This document shows positions 22,975-31,567 of a stretch of DNA of 64,000 nucleotides, piece by piece. Every line of letters begins with the position of its first letter. Within the stretch, counting starts at the first letter, position 1. Below the pieces are notes generated by a model. That model was not told the DNA's origin. It saw only the letters and a program-made list of their open reading frames with translations, and searched no databases. Origin of the DNA: JBBRNH01 sp038230415 (lineage in GTDB: Bacteria > Bacteroidota > Bacteroidia > Cytophagales > Spirosomataceae); NCBI GenBank assembly GCA_038230415.1, contig JBBRNH010000001.1, positions 116,374-180,373 on the forward strand. Direction: 5' to 3'. A program made the translations under genes and the position numbers.

Positions 22975-24312
22975 ATGACCCGACTCGGCCCATTTCTGTT
23001 TTGTTTGTTGCTCTGGCAAACCAATATCGCTCAAACCCTGCCTACGCTCCCGCTCAACGTCAGTGCCGATGGCCGGTATTTAGTCGGCCAAAATGGGCAA
23101 CCGTTTCTGTATCAGGCTGATACGGGCTGGCAACTCTTTGCCCGGCTTACGCTGCCCGAAGCCCGCGAGTACCTCCTGGCCCGCAAAACGCACGGCTTCA
23201 CGGCCATTCAGGTCATGTTTTCGATGAATCCCGATTCGGCAAACCGCGCCGGACAGAAACCCCTCGTTGACTATGACTTCGCCAAACCCAACGATGCTTA
23301 TTTTACCCATGCCGAAGCGGTGTTGAACATCGCCGATTCGCTGGGATTGGTTATCAACATTGCGCCGTTCTGGATTGGCTGCTGCCGCGAAGGCTACGGC
23401 GTGGGAGCCAAACACGAGGTCTATGCCATGAGTGGCCCCGACAAAGCCCGGCAGATGGGCCAATACCTCGGCAATCGGTTTGGGAAATACCGGCATATCA
23501 TCTGGACTGCCGGGGGCGACAATGACCCCCGCAGCATCAGGGCCGAAATTGTGGCGATGGCCGAAGGGCTGCACCGGGCCGCACCACAGCAACTCATTAC
23601 GTTTCATGCCAGCCCGCCCCACAGCAGCACCGATTTATTTCAGTACGCGCCCTGGCTCGGTTTCAGCATGATTTATACCTACTGGCGCGAGAAACCCAAC
23701 GATTGGGTTGATGGTCAGCAGTTGGTTCATGTGTACGAATCCGCCCTCCGCGAATACAACAAGACCGACAAAATGCCATTTATTCTGGGCGAATCGCAGT
23801 ACGAAGGCGACGGTGTTCGATACGCCAACGACATCGGCACCCCGCAGCAGATTCGGAGACAAGCCTGGTGGACGATGCTGTGCGGGGGCGCGGGCCACGC
23901 CTACGGACACGATGGCTGGGATTTCCCGCGTCAATGGCGGCAGATTATCAACTACCCCGCCGGGTCGCAGCAGTTGCGGCACGTGCGGGGCCTGCTCGAA
24001 ACAATGCCCTGGCAAACGCTCCTGCCCGATCAGAAACACACGGTTCTGGTGGCGGGTTACGGCCAATACGGGCATGATACTTATGTGGCAGCCGCCGTCA
24101 GCGACGATAAAACCCGGCTCGTGGCCTATTTGCCGCAGCCCGGCGTGGTAACGGTTGACCTGGGCCAACTGAAAGGCACAACCCGTTCGGCCCGGTGGTT
24201 TGACCCGCGCACGGGGCAGTTTGGCAAGGCCGAAACGCTGACCGGGCAAACTGGTCTGAAGCGGTTTGGGTCGCCCCCGCAGGATGATTGGGTGCTGGTG
24301 ATTCAACCATAG
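22975..24312 (+). CDS. Secreted GH140-like (DUF4038/apiosidase-type) glycoside hydrolase
   Basis: 445 residues with a signal peptide (MTRLGPFLFCLLLWQTNIAQ). The barrel begins with LVGQNGQPFLYQADTGWQLF and continues with the likely acidic catalytic positions in WTAGGDNDP and ILGESQYEGDG. The C-terminal ~90 residues (LVAGYGQYGHDTYVAAA to DDWVLVIQP) match the collagen-binding-like domain usually attached to DUF4038. GH140 enzymes release apiose from rhamnogalacturonan II, but other specificities are likely in the wider family. Confidence 0.88.
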   Translation: MTRLGPFLFCLLLWQTNIAQTLPTLPLNVSADGRYLVGQNGQPFLYQADTGWQLFARLTLPEAREYLLARKTHGFTAIQVMFSMNPDSANRAGQKPLVDYDFAKPNDAYFTHAEAVLNIADSLGLVINIAPFWIGCCREGYGVGAKHEVYAMSGPDKARQMGQYLGNRFGKYRHIIWTAGGDNDPRSIRAEIVAMAEGLHRAAPQQLITFHASPPHSSTDLFQYAPWLGFSMIYTYWREKPNDWVDGQQLVHVYESALREYNKTDKMPFILGESQYEGDGVRYANDIGTPQQIRRQAWWTMLCGGAGHAYGHDGWDFPRQWRQIINYPAGSQQLRHVRGLLETMPWQTLLPDQKHTVLVAGYGQYGHDTYVAAAVSDDKTRLVAYLPQPGVVTVDLGQLKGTTRSARWFDPRTGQFGKAETLTGQTGLKRFGSPPQDDWVLVIQP

Positions 24313-24329
24313 TCACGAAAACCGGCTGT

Positions 24330-24341
24330 TGTAACGTTACA
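24330..24341. promoter_or_regulatory. Perfect 12-bp palindrome TGTAACGTTACA upstream of the M28 peptidase
   Basis: TGTAACGTTACA ends 25 bp before the peptidase start. It has the size and symmetry of a dimeric repressor or activator site. No regulator can be assigned. Confidence 0.35.
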
Positions 24342-24366
24342 GATAAAACCATTATTCCAGATTCCA

Positions 24367-26019
24367 ATGATTCGATTTTCGCGTTTGATTGCGCCTGCTT
24401 TCGCTGCTCTGCTGCTGTTACCCGCCGTTTCGATGGCGCAGATGGCTCCAACAAGCCTTACCAAAACCGATGCCGCCCAAACAGGCGCATCAGCTACGGC
24501 CTTTGCCGAAACCATCACGGCGGCAGACCTCAAAAAACACCTCGTTATTCTGGCCGACGACAATATGGAAGGCCGCGAAACGGGGTCGCCCGGCCAGAAA
24601 CGCGCCGGTAACTACATTGCCAATCAGTTTGAATCGTTCGGGCTGAAACCGATTGTGCCGGGTGCCGACGGGAAGCCGGTTTACTTTCAGCCCTTTAACG
24701 TCTATCAAAAAATATGGGGCGAGTTCTACGTGAAAGCGGGCGGCAAGCAGTTTAACTACCTCACCGATTTTATCGTAAACGGCCTGTTTTCTGTGCCGAC
24801 CGAAACGGCTTACGAAACCGTTTTTGTGGGATACGGTATCAGTGATGCCAAATACGACGACTACGAAGGGCGCGACATCAAGGGGAAAGCAATCGTGATT
24901 CTGGAAGGCGAGCCGAAAACCAAAACCGGAACGTCGCTGATTTCGGGCAGTGCCGATGCCTCGAAATGGGGAGCCGCCGATAGCTGGCGCATCAAGTCAA
25001 CGCTGGCAAAAGAAAAAGGCGCGGCCCAGATTTTTATGGTCTCGGCGGCATCAGCGGCAAATTTCAAGCAACTTCTGACCGAACGGGGCGCGTTGTTGAG
25101 TCGCTTTAACCGGATGAGCCTGCAACCGGCGCAGGAAAAAATCGGGGCTGTCGGCTATTTCACCATCTCGCCCGAAATAGCCACCGTTTTGCTGGCCGCC
25201 AAATCCGGCTACCTCAAAAAAGCTGCCGGACAAATCACCAAAACCGGCAAACCGCTGCCGGGCAAACCCGCTGGCAAGGTGGCCGTGAAAGCCGAACGCA
25301 AAGACGCAACCGTGCAAACCGAAAACGTACTGGGTTTCCTGGAAGGCTCCGACAAAAAGGAGGAAGTCTTGGTAATTTCGTCCCACTATGACCACATCGG
25401 CATCAGCCCCGACGGGCAGATCAACAACGGGGCCGACGATGATGGCTCCGGCACAGCTTCTGTTTTAGAACTGGCCGAAGCGTTCTCGAAAGCCAAAGCT
25501 GCCGGTCAGGGGCCGCGCCGGTCCATTTTGTTCATCACCGTAACGGGCGAAGAAAAAGGACTCTTCGGCTCCGAATATTACAGCGACCACCCGGTACTGC
25601 CCCTTGCTAACACCATCTGTGATTTGAACATTGATATGATTGGCCGGGTTGATGACGCGCACAAAACCGACCCGAAATACGTCTATCTGATCGGCTCTGA
25701 TAAGTTATCATCGGGCTTGCACAGTATCAGCGAAGCCGCTAACAAACAGCACGTTGGCTACAAACTCGACTACACATTCAACGACCCCAACGACCCGAAT
25801 CGGTTTTATTATCGCTCGGACCATTACAATTTTGCCAAGAAAGGAATCCCGGTGATTTTCTATTTCACGGGTGTTCACGAAGACTACCATCAGCCGGGCG
25901 ATGATGTCGAAAAAATCATGTTCGATAAGCAGGCTCCCATCGTGAAGTTGGTTTTTCACACGGCCTGGGAGGTTGCCAACCGTGAGGAGCGGATCAAAGT
26001 AGATAGCAATAAACCGTAG
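24367..26019 (+). CDS. Exported M28-family zinc aminopeptidase
   Basis: 550 residues with a signal peptide (MIRFSRLIAPAFAALLLLP). A PA-type insert (residues ~150-260) precedes the M28 core. Zinc ligands and catalytic residues are visible: His in SSHYDHIG, Asp in NNGADDDGSGT, the Glu pair in TVTGEEKGLFG, Asp in LNIDMIGR and His in VHEDYHQPGDD. It probably degrades peptides in the periplasm or outside. It starts 54 bp after the glycoside hydrolase stop. Confidence 0.93.
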   Translation: MIRFSRLIAPAFAALLLLPAVSMAQMAPTSLTKTDAAQTGASATAFAETITAADLKKHLVILADDNMEGRETGSPGQKRAGNYIANQFESFGLKPIVPGADGKPVYFQPFNVYQKIWGEFYVKAGGKQFNYLTDFIVNGLFSVPTETAYETVFVGYGISDAKYDDYEGRDIKGKAIVILEGEPKTKTGTSLISGSADASKWGAADSWRIKSTLAKEKGAAQIFMVSAASAANFKQLLTERGALLSRFNRMSLQPAQEKIGAVGYFTISPEIATVLLAAKSGYLKKAAGQITKTGKPLPGKPAGKVAVKAERKDATVQTENVLGFLEGSDKKEEVLVISSHYDHIGISPDGQINNGADDDGSGTASVLELAEAFSKAKAAGQGPRRSILFITVTGEEKGLFGSEYYSDHPVLPLANTICDLNIDMIGRVDDAHKTDPKYVYLIGSDKLSSGLHSISEAANKQHVGYKLDYTFNDPNDPNRFYYRSDHYNFAKKGIPVIFYFTGVHEDYHQPGDDVEKIMFDKQAPIVKLVFHTAWEVANREERIKVDSNKP

Positions 26020-26022
26020 TTC

Positions 26023-26101
26023 GGCACCGCCCCCCGGCGGTGCCATTTCAGATGGCATAATCCGATTCGGTGTCGTATGCCCACAGCCGGGGGGCGGTGG
26101 G
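26023..26101. repeat. GC-rich palindromic element between convergent genes
   Basis: Outer inverted pair CACCGCCCCCCGGC (26025-26038) and GCCGGGGGGCGGTG (26086-26099). The left part also folds on itself (GGCACCGCC/GGCGGTGCC), followed by TGCCAT/ATGGCA. Distantly related to 13403-13500. Confidence 0.85.
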
Positions 26102-26118
26102 CAACTATCAACTCCGCG

Positions 26119-26850
26119 CTAAATTGTCAGCTCCCGAATCCGTTCCATGTAGGAGCGGCTAACCCGAACCACGTCGCCATTTTGCATGATTACGTCATAA
26201 CTGGCGACGTGTTTCTGGATTTCGCGGATGAAATGAAGATTGATAATCGCTGACCGATGCACCCGGATAAACTGTTTCGGGTTGAGCCGGGTTTCGAGTG
26301 CGCTGATGCCGTAGTTGCTCAGGTGGCTGGTTTTGGCGGTGATAAGTTTGGAATAATCACCTTCGGCATCAATCCACAAAATATCGTCCACCGCCACCGT
26401 CACGAGCCGGTTTCCGGTCTGCACCAGCACCTTATCGGGATAAGTGGCCGGGGTCAGTAAACTCTCGGCCAACGGCTGAATGTGCTGAATGTTGGCGTTA
26501 CCCGGTGCCAGAACGCGCTGCACAGCCTGGGCAAACCGCTCGCGGGTGTAGGGCTTCAGCAAGTAGTCAACGGCGTGAACCTCAAAGGCTTGCAGGGCAT
26601 ATTGATCGTAGGCGGTCGAGAAAATAATGCGCGGAATCTCGTCGAGATGGGTCAGCACGTCGAAGCCCGTCAGTCCCGGCATTTGAATATCCATAAACAC
26701 CAGATCGGGTTTGAACTCGTTGATGAGCCGCACGGCATCTACGCCGTTGTTGGCCTCGCCCACCACAATCAGCATCGGGTAGGCTGCTAAATATTGCCGG
26801 ATCAGGGTGCGTCCGGCGGCTTCGTCGTCCACTAAAATTACTTTTTGCAT
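26119..26850 (-). CDS. LytTR-family response regulator
   Basis: 243 residues. Receiver domain: VDDEAAGRTL, phosphorylated Asp in LVFMDIQMPGLTG, Thr/Ser in IIFSTAYD and Lys in YLLKPYTRERF. The C-terminal LytTR DNA-binding domain has ILWIDAEGDYSKL and FIRVHRSAIINL. It forms a two-component system with the histidine kinase gene immediately upstream, although a palindromic element (26868-26975) sits between them. Confidence 0.95.
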   Translation of the reverse strand: MQKVILVDDEAAGRTLIRQYLAAYPMLIVVGEANNGVDAVRLINEFKPDLVFMDIQMPGLTGFDVLTHLDEIPRIIFSTAYDQYALQAFEVHAVDYLLKPYTRERFAQAVQRVLAPGNANIQHIQPLAESLLTPATYPDKVLVQTGNRLVTVAVDDILWIDAEGDYSKLITAKTSHLSNYGISALETRLNPKQFIRVHRSAIINLHFIREIQKHVASYDVIMQNGDVVRVSRSYMERIRELTI

Positions 26851-26867
26851 AGGAAGTAGATTACCTG

Positions 26868-26975
26868 CCGTCAGCTAAAGCAGACGGCAATGAATGAAAA
26901 GTCCCGTTGGGACTGCCCTGCTCCAGCATAGTCCCGGAGGGACTTTTGTCTATTGCCGTCTGCTTTAGCTGACGG
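26868..26975. repeat. Palindromic element between the kinase and LytTR regulator genes
   Basis: Perfect 24-bp arms at 26868-26891 (CCGTCAGCTAAAGCAGACGG...) and 26952-26975. An inner pair AAAAGTCCC/GGGACTTTT surrounds the centre, which also contains small GTCCCgttGGGAC and GTCCCggaGGGAC hairpins. It lies inside what would otherwise be a two-gene operon. Confidence 0.93.
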
Positions 26976-26987
26976 TGAAAGCAGTGA

Positions 26988-28049
26988 TTAGATCGGAATA
27001 TCGAATGCAACGATTACGCCGTGGGGGGAATTGTCGGTGATGTGCAGGGGCTGACCGAACGCTTTTTCGATGCGAAGTTTGGTGTTATTCAGTCCTACCC
27101 CCTCGAACAGCCGGTGCCGGTGGCCGTTCAGTCCTTTGCCGGTGTCAGTAATTCGGAATCGCACCACGCCAGGCAGTTTCTCGATGTCAATAAATACATC
27201 TCCGCCTTCGATGAGGGGCGAAATGCCGTGCTTCACCGCATTTTCGACTAAGGGTTGCAACAGCATCGGCGGCATGAGTTCGGCTAAGGCATCGTCAGAA
27301 ACGGCGTAATGCACCCGGAGCCGATCTCCGAAACGGACCTGTTCGAGGCTGAGGTATTTCTGGATAAAGTCAACCTCATCGGCCACCGTTACCCGCTCAC
27401 TGCGCGATGCTTTGAGTTGGTAGCGAAATAAATCGGCCAATTGCGCCAGCATCTCGCGGGTGGCTTCGAGTTCGGGCGGAATAGACGCGCTGATAGCGTT
27501 GAAGGTGTTGTACAAAAAATGCGGGTTGATCTGTGCTTTCAGGGCCGAGAGTTCACTTTGCAACGCCAACGCCCGGAGTTCGGCTTCGCGCTGTTGCTGC
27601 CGCCGGAGGTTGGTGTAGTATTCGTAGGCATGAAACACGCCAAACTGAATGCAATAGAATAGCCCGGTGATGTAGAGGTCCCAAACCTGACTGTTGCCCT
27701 GCATCCGGCCTACGCTCAATAAGTCAGACAGGTTATAGTACATCAGTCGCCAGGCCAAAATATAGAGCGGCAAACCAAGGGCATGGAGCAACAACCGGCG
27801 CGGCAGCGGCCAATGCCGAAGAACATGGAACAAAATGTACCAGATTGGAACTGTCACAAGCAGTTTCGTAGAATAATCAAGCCCGACGCGGGGCAGTTCA
27901 AACACAAATGATTCGAGCAGCGATCTTTTGGTCCATTCTTGTTGACTGATGCTGAGGGCTATGACATAAAATGCCGTAAACAGGCCGTAAAGCCCGATTA
28001 TGCTTGCCAACTGTCGTTTGCTGATTCCTAAAATCATGATTTTGTGCAT
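26988..28049 (-). CDS. LytS/YehU-type sensor histidine kinase
   Basis: 353 residues. Four N-terminal membrane helices (for example LASIIGLYGLFTAFYVIAL and LLHALGLPLYILAWRL) precede a short coiled coil (RRQQQREAELRALALQ). The His_kinase motif follows, ALKAQINPHFLYNTFN, and a HATPase domain with QPLVENAVKHGI and ITDTGKGLNG. It lacks a periplasmic ligand domain. The likely start could also be MILGISKRQL four residues in. Partner: the LytTR regulator downstream. Confidence 0.93.
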   Translation of the reverse strand: MHKIMILGISKRQLASIIGLYGLFTAFYVIALSISQQEWTKRSLLESFVFELPRVGLDYSTKLLVTVPIWYILFHVLRHWPLPRRLLLHALGLPLYILAWRLMYYNLSDLLSVGRMQGNSQVWDLYITGLFYCIQFGVFHAYEYYTNLRRQQQREAELRALALQSELSALKAQINPHFLYNTFNAISASIPPELEATREMLAQLADLFRYQLKASRSERVTVADEVDFIQKYLSLEQVRFGDRLRVHYAVSDDALAELMPPMLLQPLVENAVKHGISPLIEGGDVFIDIEKLPGVVRFRITDTGKGLNGHRHRLFEGVGLNNTKLRIEKAFGQPLHITDNSPHGVIVAFDIPI

Positions 28050-28052
28050 TGT

Positions 28053-28165
28053 GTAGTGCCGACAATCCTGTCGGCACTACGAAACCATATCCTCGGCCTG
28101 TGTCTTCACAGGCTGTTATGAATGAATCCAGTATCTCAAACGGCCTGTGAAGACACAGGCCGAGG
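28053..28165. repeat. Two palindromes of the TGTGTCTTCACAGGCC family and a companion hairpin
   Basis: First a hairpin GTAGTGCCGACA/TGTCGGCACTAC (28053-28080). Then perfect 23-bp arms at 28091-28113 (CCTCGGCCTGTGTCTTCACA...) and 28143-28165. The second unit is closely related to the element at the right edge of the window (63881-64000). Confidence 0.92.
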
Positions 28166-28361
28166 TTGCGGGAACAAATCTGCCTGCAACAAACCTCTCA
28201 TTTTCTGACCAACTAATCGCTTCTTTTCCGACGAATGAGCAAATACGTCGCCGAATGAACAGCCCGTCCGTTGACCGACAATTTCGGCCACTCGTCGGAT
28301 AGCAGTAGCCGGGCGTTGCGGGCTGCCGTAGGTTTGTGCCAGACAAAAACCAACAACGGTC
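28166..28361 (+). promoter_or_regulatory. Leader of the TonB receptor gene with candidate -7 box
   Basis: No gene is seen here. TAGGTTTG at 28329-28336 fits the -7 consensus and would give a ~20-nt leader. No well-placed TTG at -33. Nothing else notable. Confidence 0.4.
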
Positions 28362-30800
28362 ATGCAGACACTTCGTTTTACGCTCGCTTTTCTTTTTCTG
28401 GCCCTCGGCCCTGTCTCATTCCTCTTCGGGCAGTCGGCCATCATCCGGGGTGACGTTCGCGATGCCAACGGAAAGCCCGTTCCGTTTGCCACGGTTGCCC
28501 TGCTGAACACCGCCGATTCGACGCTGGCAAAAGCCGGGGCCACCACCGACGCGGGCCGTTTTGAGTTAGCAACGACCACTGCCGGTTCGTATCGGCTGGC
28601 GATTTCGGCGGTGGGCATGGCCCGGCAAACAACCCCAATATTTAGTGTTTCTGCCGGGCAAACACTTGTGACAGAGCCAATTGTGCTGCTGGCAGCCGCC
28701 ACCAATTTATCAGAAGTGAAGGTCGTGGCCCGCAAACCACTCATTGAGGTGCTGCCCGATAAATTGGTGTTCAACGTCGAAAGCAGCCTGAACGCAACGG
28801 GCAGCAACGCGCTCGAATTGCTGCAAAAGTCGCCGGGCGTGGTGGTTGACCGCGACGATAACGTGCTGTTGCAGGGCAGTTCGGGCGTTCGGGTGTTTAT
28901 CAACGGCAAGCCTTCGCCCCTGGCGGCCCGCGAACTGGCGGCTTATCTCCGCTCGCTGCAATCGGCAGACATCGAAGCCATCGAAATCATTACGCAACCG
29001 TCGGCCCGCTACGATGCCGCCGGGGGAGCCGGGATTATCAACATCCGGCTCAAAAAAGCCCGCACCGCCGATCTCGGCACTAACGGCAGTATGTCGCTGG
29101 GACTGGCTCAGGGCCGTTTTTATCCCAAGTTTAACGGCTCGCTGTCGGTGAATCACCGCACAAAACGGGTCAATACCTTTGCGTCATACAGTCAGCGCAC
29201 CAGCCGCGACTGGTCATTTATCAATTTTTATCGTGAGCAGTCGGGGCAGTTTTTCGACCAGCAATCCCAAACCCGGGCTAATACCAGCAGCCACAACCTC
29301 CGGGCCGGGGCAGATATTACGATAGGCAGCCGCAGTACGCTTGGTATGTTGCTAAACGCCAACCTGAACAACTACACATCAGCCACGCAGGGACGAACGC
29401 CGATTGGCACCATTGGGCAACCGGCCAGCCAACTCCTGATTGCCAATAACCAGGGCAGTTCGGCCCGCCAGAATGGTACGGTCAACATCAATTACCGCTT
29501 CGCCGACACCACCGGCCACGTCTTCACGGCTGATGCAGATTATGGGCAATATAGTTCGGATGGCTCTCAGTATCAGCCCAATCAATACACCAATCCGGCG
29601 CAGACGGTGGTGTTGAGCGAACGAAACTACCGGATGAATACCGCCACCACGATTCGGATCGCCACGCTGAAAGCCGACTATGAGCAACGGCTCTTGCAGG
29701 GAAAACTATCGGCGGGCGTGAAACTCTCCAACGTGCAGACCGACAATGATTTCCGGTTTTTTGATATATTGACCGACACCCGCAACGCATTGAATACCAA
29801 CCGCAGCAACCGCTTTATTTATACCGAACGCATCAACGCGGGCTATATCAACCACAGCCGGACAATCGGCAAATGGAACTATCAGGCGGGCATCCGGGCC
29901 GAACACACCCAGTCAGACGGGAATTTGATTGGTGCCACCAACCAGTCCGATGCCCACGTTCAGCGGCAATACCTGAACCTGTTTCCGAGCGCGGGACTGA
30001 CCTGGCAGCGCAACGCGAACAACTCGTTTGGCCTGACGTACAGCAAGCGCATTGACCGCCCAACGTACACAGATTTGAACCCGTTTGAGTCGAAAGTGGA
30101 CGAACTGACCTACCAGAAAGGCAATGCGTTTTTGCGCCCGCAATACACCAACAACGTACAACTTTCGCACACCTACAAATACACGCTGAACACCTCGCTT
30201 GGCTACGGCTACACCCGCGATTATTTCACGAGCATCACCGATACAACCGAGCAGAACAGAAACTACATCAGCACCCGAAACTTAGCCAGCCGGAAGACCA
30301 TCACCCTGAGTATTAGCTACCCGTTTCAGATCGCCAAGTGGTGGAGCGTGTACGCCAACGTCAGTGCGTACCGCTCAACCAACCGGGCCGATTTGGGGGC
30401 GGGTCGTCAGATTTCGCTGACAGCCAACGTGTTAAGTGTATATGCTCAACAAACCTTCACGTTGCCGAATGGCTTTTCGGCGGAGGTGTCGGGGTTTTAT
30501 ACGTCGCCCTCGGTCTGGGGTGGCACGTTTCTGAACCGCCGTTTCTGGGGAGTAGATGCGGGCCTTCAACGCAAGGTATTGGGCGGCAACGGCACCGTGA
30601 AACTGACCGTCAGCGATGTGTTTAATGTGATGCAGTGGCGGGGCATCAGCCAGTTTGGTGGGCTATACATGGACGCTCGCGGGGGCTGGGAAAGTCGGCA
30701 GGTTCGGCTCAATTTCAGCTATAATCTGGGCAACAACAAACTGAAAGCCGCCCGCCAGCGCAAAACCGGCTTAGAAGACGAAAGTGGCCGGGCAAATTGA
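28362..30800 (+). CDS. TonB-dependent outer-membrane receptor with CarboxypepD-regulatory-like domain
   Basis: 812 residues with a signal peptide (MQTLRFTLAFLFLALGPVS). The N-terminal CarboxypepD_reg-like domain is IRGDVRDANGKPVPFATVAL and following. The plug is about residues 120-220 (LLQKSPGVVVDRDDNVLL, SSGVRVFINGKPSPL, YDAAGGAGIINIRLK), then a large beta-barrel of the OMP_b-brl_3 type. Substrate unknown. The last 50 bp of the gene are repeated at 31494-31543, beyond the small DUF6169 cassette. Confidence 0.93.
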   Translation: MQTLRFTLAFLFLALGPVSFLFGQSAIIRGDVRDANGKPVPFATVALLNTADSTLAKAGATTDAGRFELATTTAGSYRLAISAVGMARQTTPIFSVSAGQTLVTEPIVLLAAATNLSEVKVVARKPLIEVLPDKLVFNVESSLNATGSNALELLQKSPGVVVDRDDNVLLQGSSGVRVFINGKPSPLAARELAAYLRSLQSADIEAIEIITQPSARYDAAGGAGIINIRLKKARTADLGTNGSMSLGLAQGRFYPKFNGSLSVNHRTKRVNTFASYSQRTSRDWSFINFYREQSGQFFDQQSQTRANTSSHNLRAGADITIGSRSTLGMLLNANLNNYTSATQGRTPIGTIGQPASQLLIANNQGSSARQNGTVNINYRFADTTGHVFTADADYGQYSSDGSQYQPNQYTNPAQTVVLSERNYRMNTATTIRIATLKADYEQRLLQGKLSAGVKLSNVQTDNDFRFFDILTDTRNALNTNRSNRFIYTERINAGYINHSRTIGKWNYQAGIRAEHTQSDGNLIGATNQSDAHVQRQYLNLFPSAGLTWQRNANNSFGLTYSKRIDRPTYTDLNPFESKVDELTYQKGNAFLRPQYTNNVQLSHTYKYTLNTSLGYGYTRDYFTSITDTTEQNRNYISTRNLASRKTITLSISYPFQIAKWWSVYANVSAYRSTNRADLGAGRQISLTANVLSVYAQQTFTLPNGFSAEVSGFYTSPSVWGGTFLNRRFWGVDAGLQRKVLGGNGTVKLTVSDVFNVMQWRGISQFGGLYMDARGGWESRQVRLNFSYNLGNNKLKAARQRKTGLEDESGRAN
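30751..30800 (+). repeat. Direct repeat A: 3' end of the TonB receptor gene
   Basis: 50 bp ending exactly at the TGA stop of the receptor. It matches 31494-31543 at 48 of 50 positions. Begins CCCGCCAGCGCAAAACCGGC. Confidence 0.95.
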
Positions 30801-30812
30801 ATAAGAGACCAG

Positions 30813-31319
30813 CTACTTTCCTTCTTCACCTAACTCCATAAATATCTCCACCAATAGTTTCCGGTGGGGATGCCGGGTGCTTAAAATCAGCGATAATAGA
30901 ATCAATGTATCACCATCAATGATAACGCGGTCGATTTTAGACAAACCAGCCGACTGGCGCGTGGCATTGTAGAACCACAGGCCGAATTTCCGAAACCGGG
31001 CCTGTTCGCGCCCGTCTGCCGAATCGCAGATAAAAATGAGAGCCTGACGGTGCGGTATATAAAAATCTTCAAAAATTGCCAGGATCGTGGGTGCTGTTCG
31101 GGCATCGGCAGGCAACCGGCCAGGCATCGGCTTCTCCACGACAGAAATGACCATTTCAAACACCTCCACGTCAAGGTCGGTATAGGCATCGAAAAAATCT
31201 GATGACGGGACGAATTTGATTTCGTAAACGATATTATCAATCGTCGTGAAAACGAAGGAATTGAACACACCTCCGGCAAATCTGTACTGATAGGAATCTT
31301 TAGTTGCTTGGTCGGCCAT
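30813..31319 (-). CDS. DUF6169 family protein
   Basis: 168 residues. The order YQYRFAGGVFNSFVFTT, VYEIKFVPSSDFF, ARTAPTILAIFEDFYIP, LIFICDSADGREQARFRKFGLWF agrees with what I know of DUF6169, a Bacteroidota family of unknown function. The ICDSADGR motif is the most distinctive. Its start overlaps the preceding small gene by 20 bp. It forms a two-gene cassette lying between two copies of the receptor gene's 3' end. Confidence 0.8.
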   Translation of the reverse strand: MADQATKDSYQYRFAGGVFNSFVFTTIDNIVYEIKFVPSSDFFDAYTDLDVEVFEMVISVVEKPMPGRLPADARTAPTILAIFEDFYIPHRQALIFICDSADGREQARFRKFGLWFYNATRQSAGLSKIDRVIIDGDTLILLSLILSTRHPHRKLLVEIFMELGEEGK

Positions 31320-31464
31320 TAACTTCTTTCAGTTGCTTTATGATGGCCTGAAGTTCTGGATTATTGCGATAATTTTCTTTGGCTTCACGCTGAGTTTGTT
31401 TTTTGACTTCCAGCAGTCTGCGGACAAGTTCAATACCGCGCAACGGTTTGATTGGCGTTTCCAT
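31300..31464 (-). CDS. Small protein partner of DUF6169
   Basis: 54 residues from METPIKPLRGIELVRRL, an internal ATG chosen because the sequence before it is unlike protein. It is basic and predicted helical (LLEVKKQTQREAKENYR, LQAIIKQLKEVNG). The end overlaps the DUF6169 start by 20 bp, so translation is coupled. Size, order and overlap are like an antitoxin or adaptor followed by its partner; this is inference. Confidence 0.65.
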   Translation of the reverse strand: METPIKPLRGIELVRRLLEVKKQTQREAKENYRNNPELQAIIKQLKEVNGRPSN

Positions 31465-31493
31465 AGTAGTAGTTGTTTTCTGGCAAGATACAA

Positions 31494-31543
31494 CCCGCCA
31501 GCGCAAAACCGGCTTAAAAGACGAGAGTGGCCGGGCAAATTGA
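31494..31543 (+). repeat. Direct repeat B: detached copy of the receptor gene 3' end
   Basis: 48/50 identical to 30751-30800, including the TGA. It has no reading context here: upstream sequence is unrelated to the receptor. With repeat A it brackets the DUF6169 cassette, giving a 743-bp period. Confidence 0.95.
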
Positions 31544-31567
31544 GTAGCACTGTTTCCTCACAGCACC

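Noticed and set aside
28136..28909. 257-residue open frame on the minus strand over the TonB receptor start
   Set aside because: It is antisense to the receptor's signal peptide and plug domain, shows no domain, and its sequence is low-complexity Ser/Ala/Arg-rich as expected from a mirrored frame.
30751..31543. Insertion sequence around DUF6169
   Set aside because: No transposase and no terminal inverted repeats; only the 50-bp direct repeat is present.
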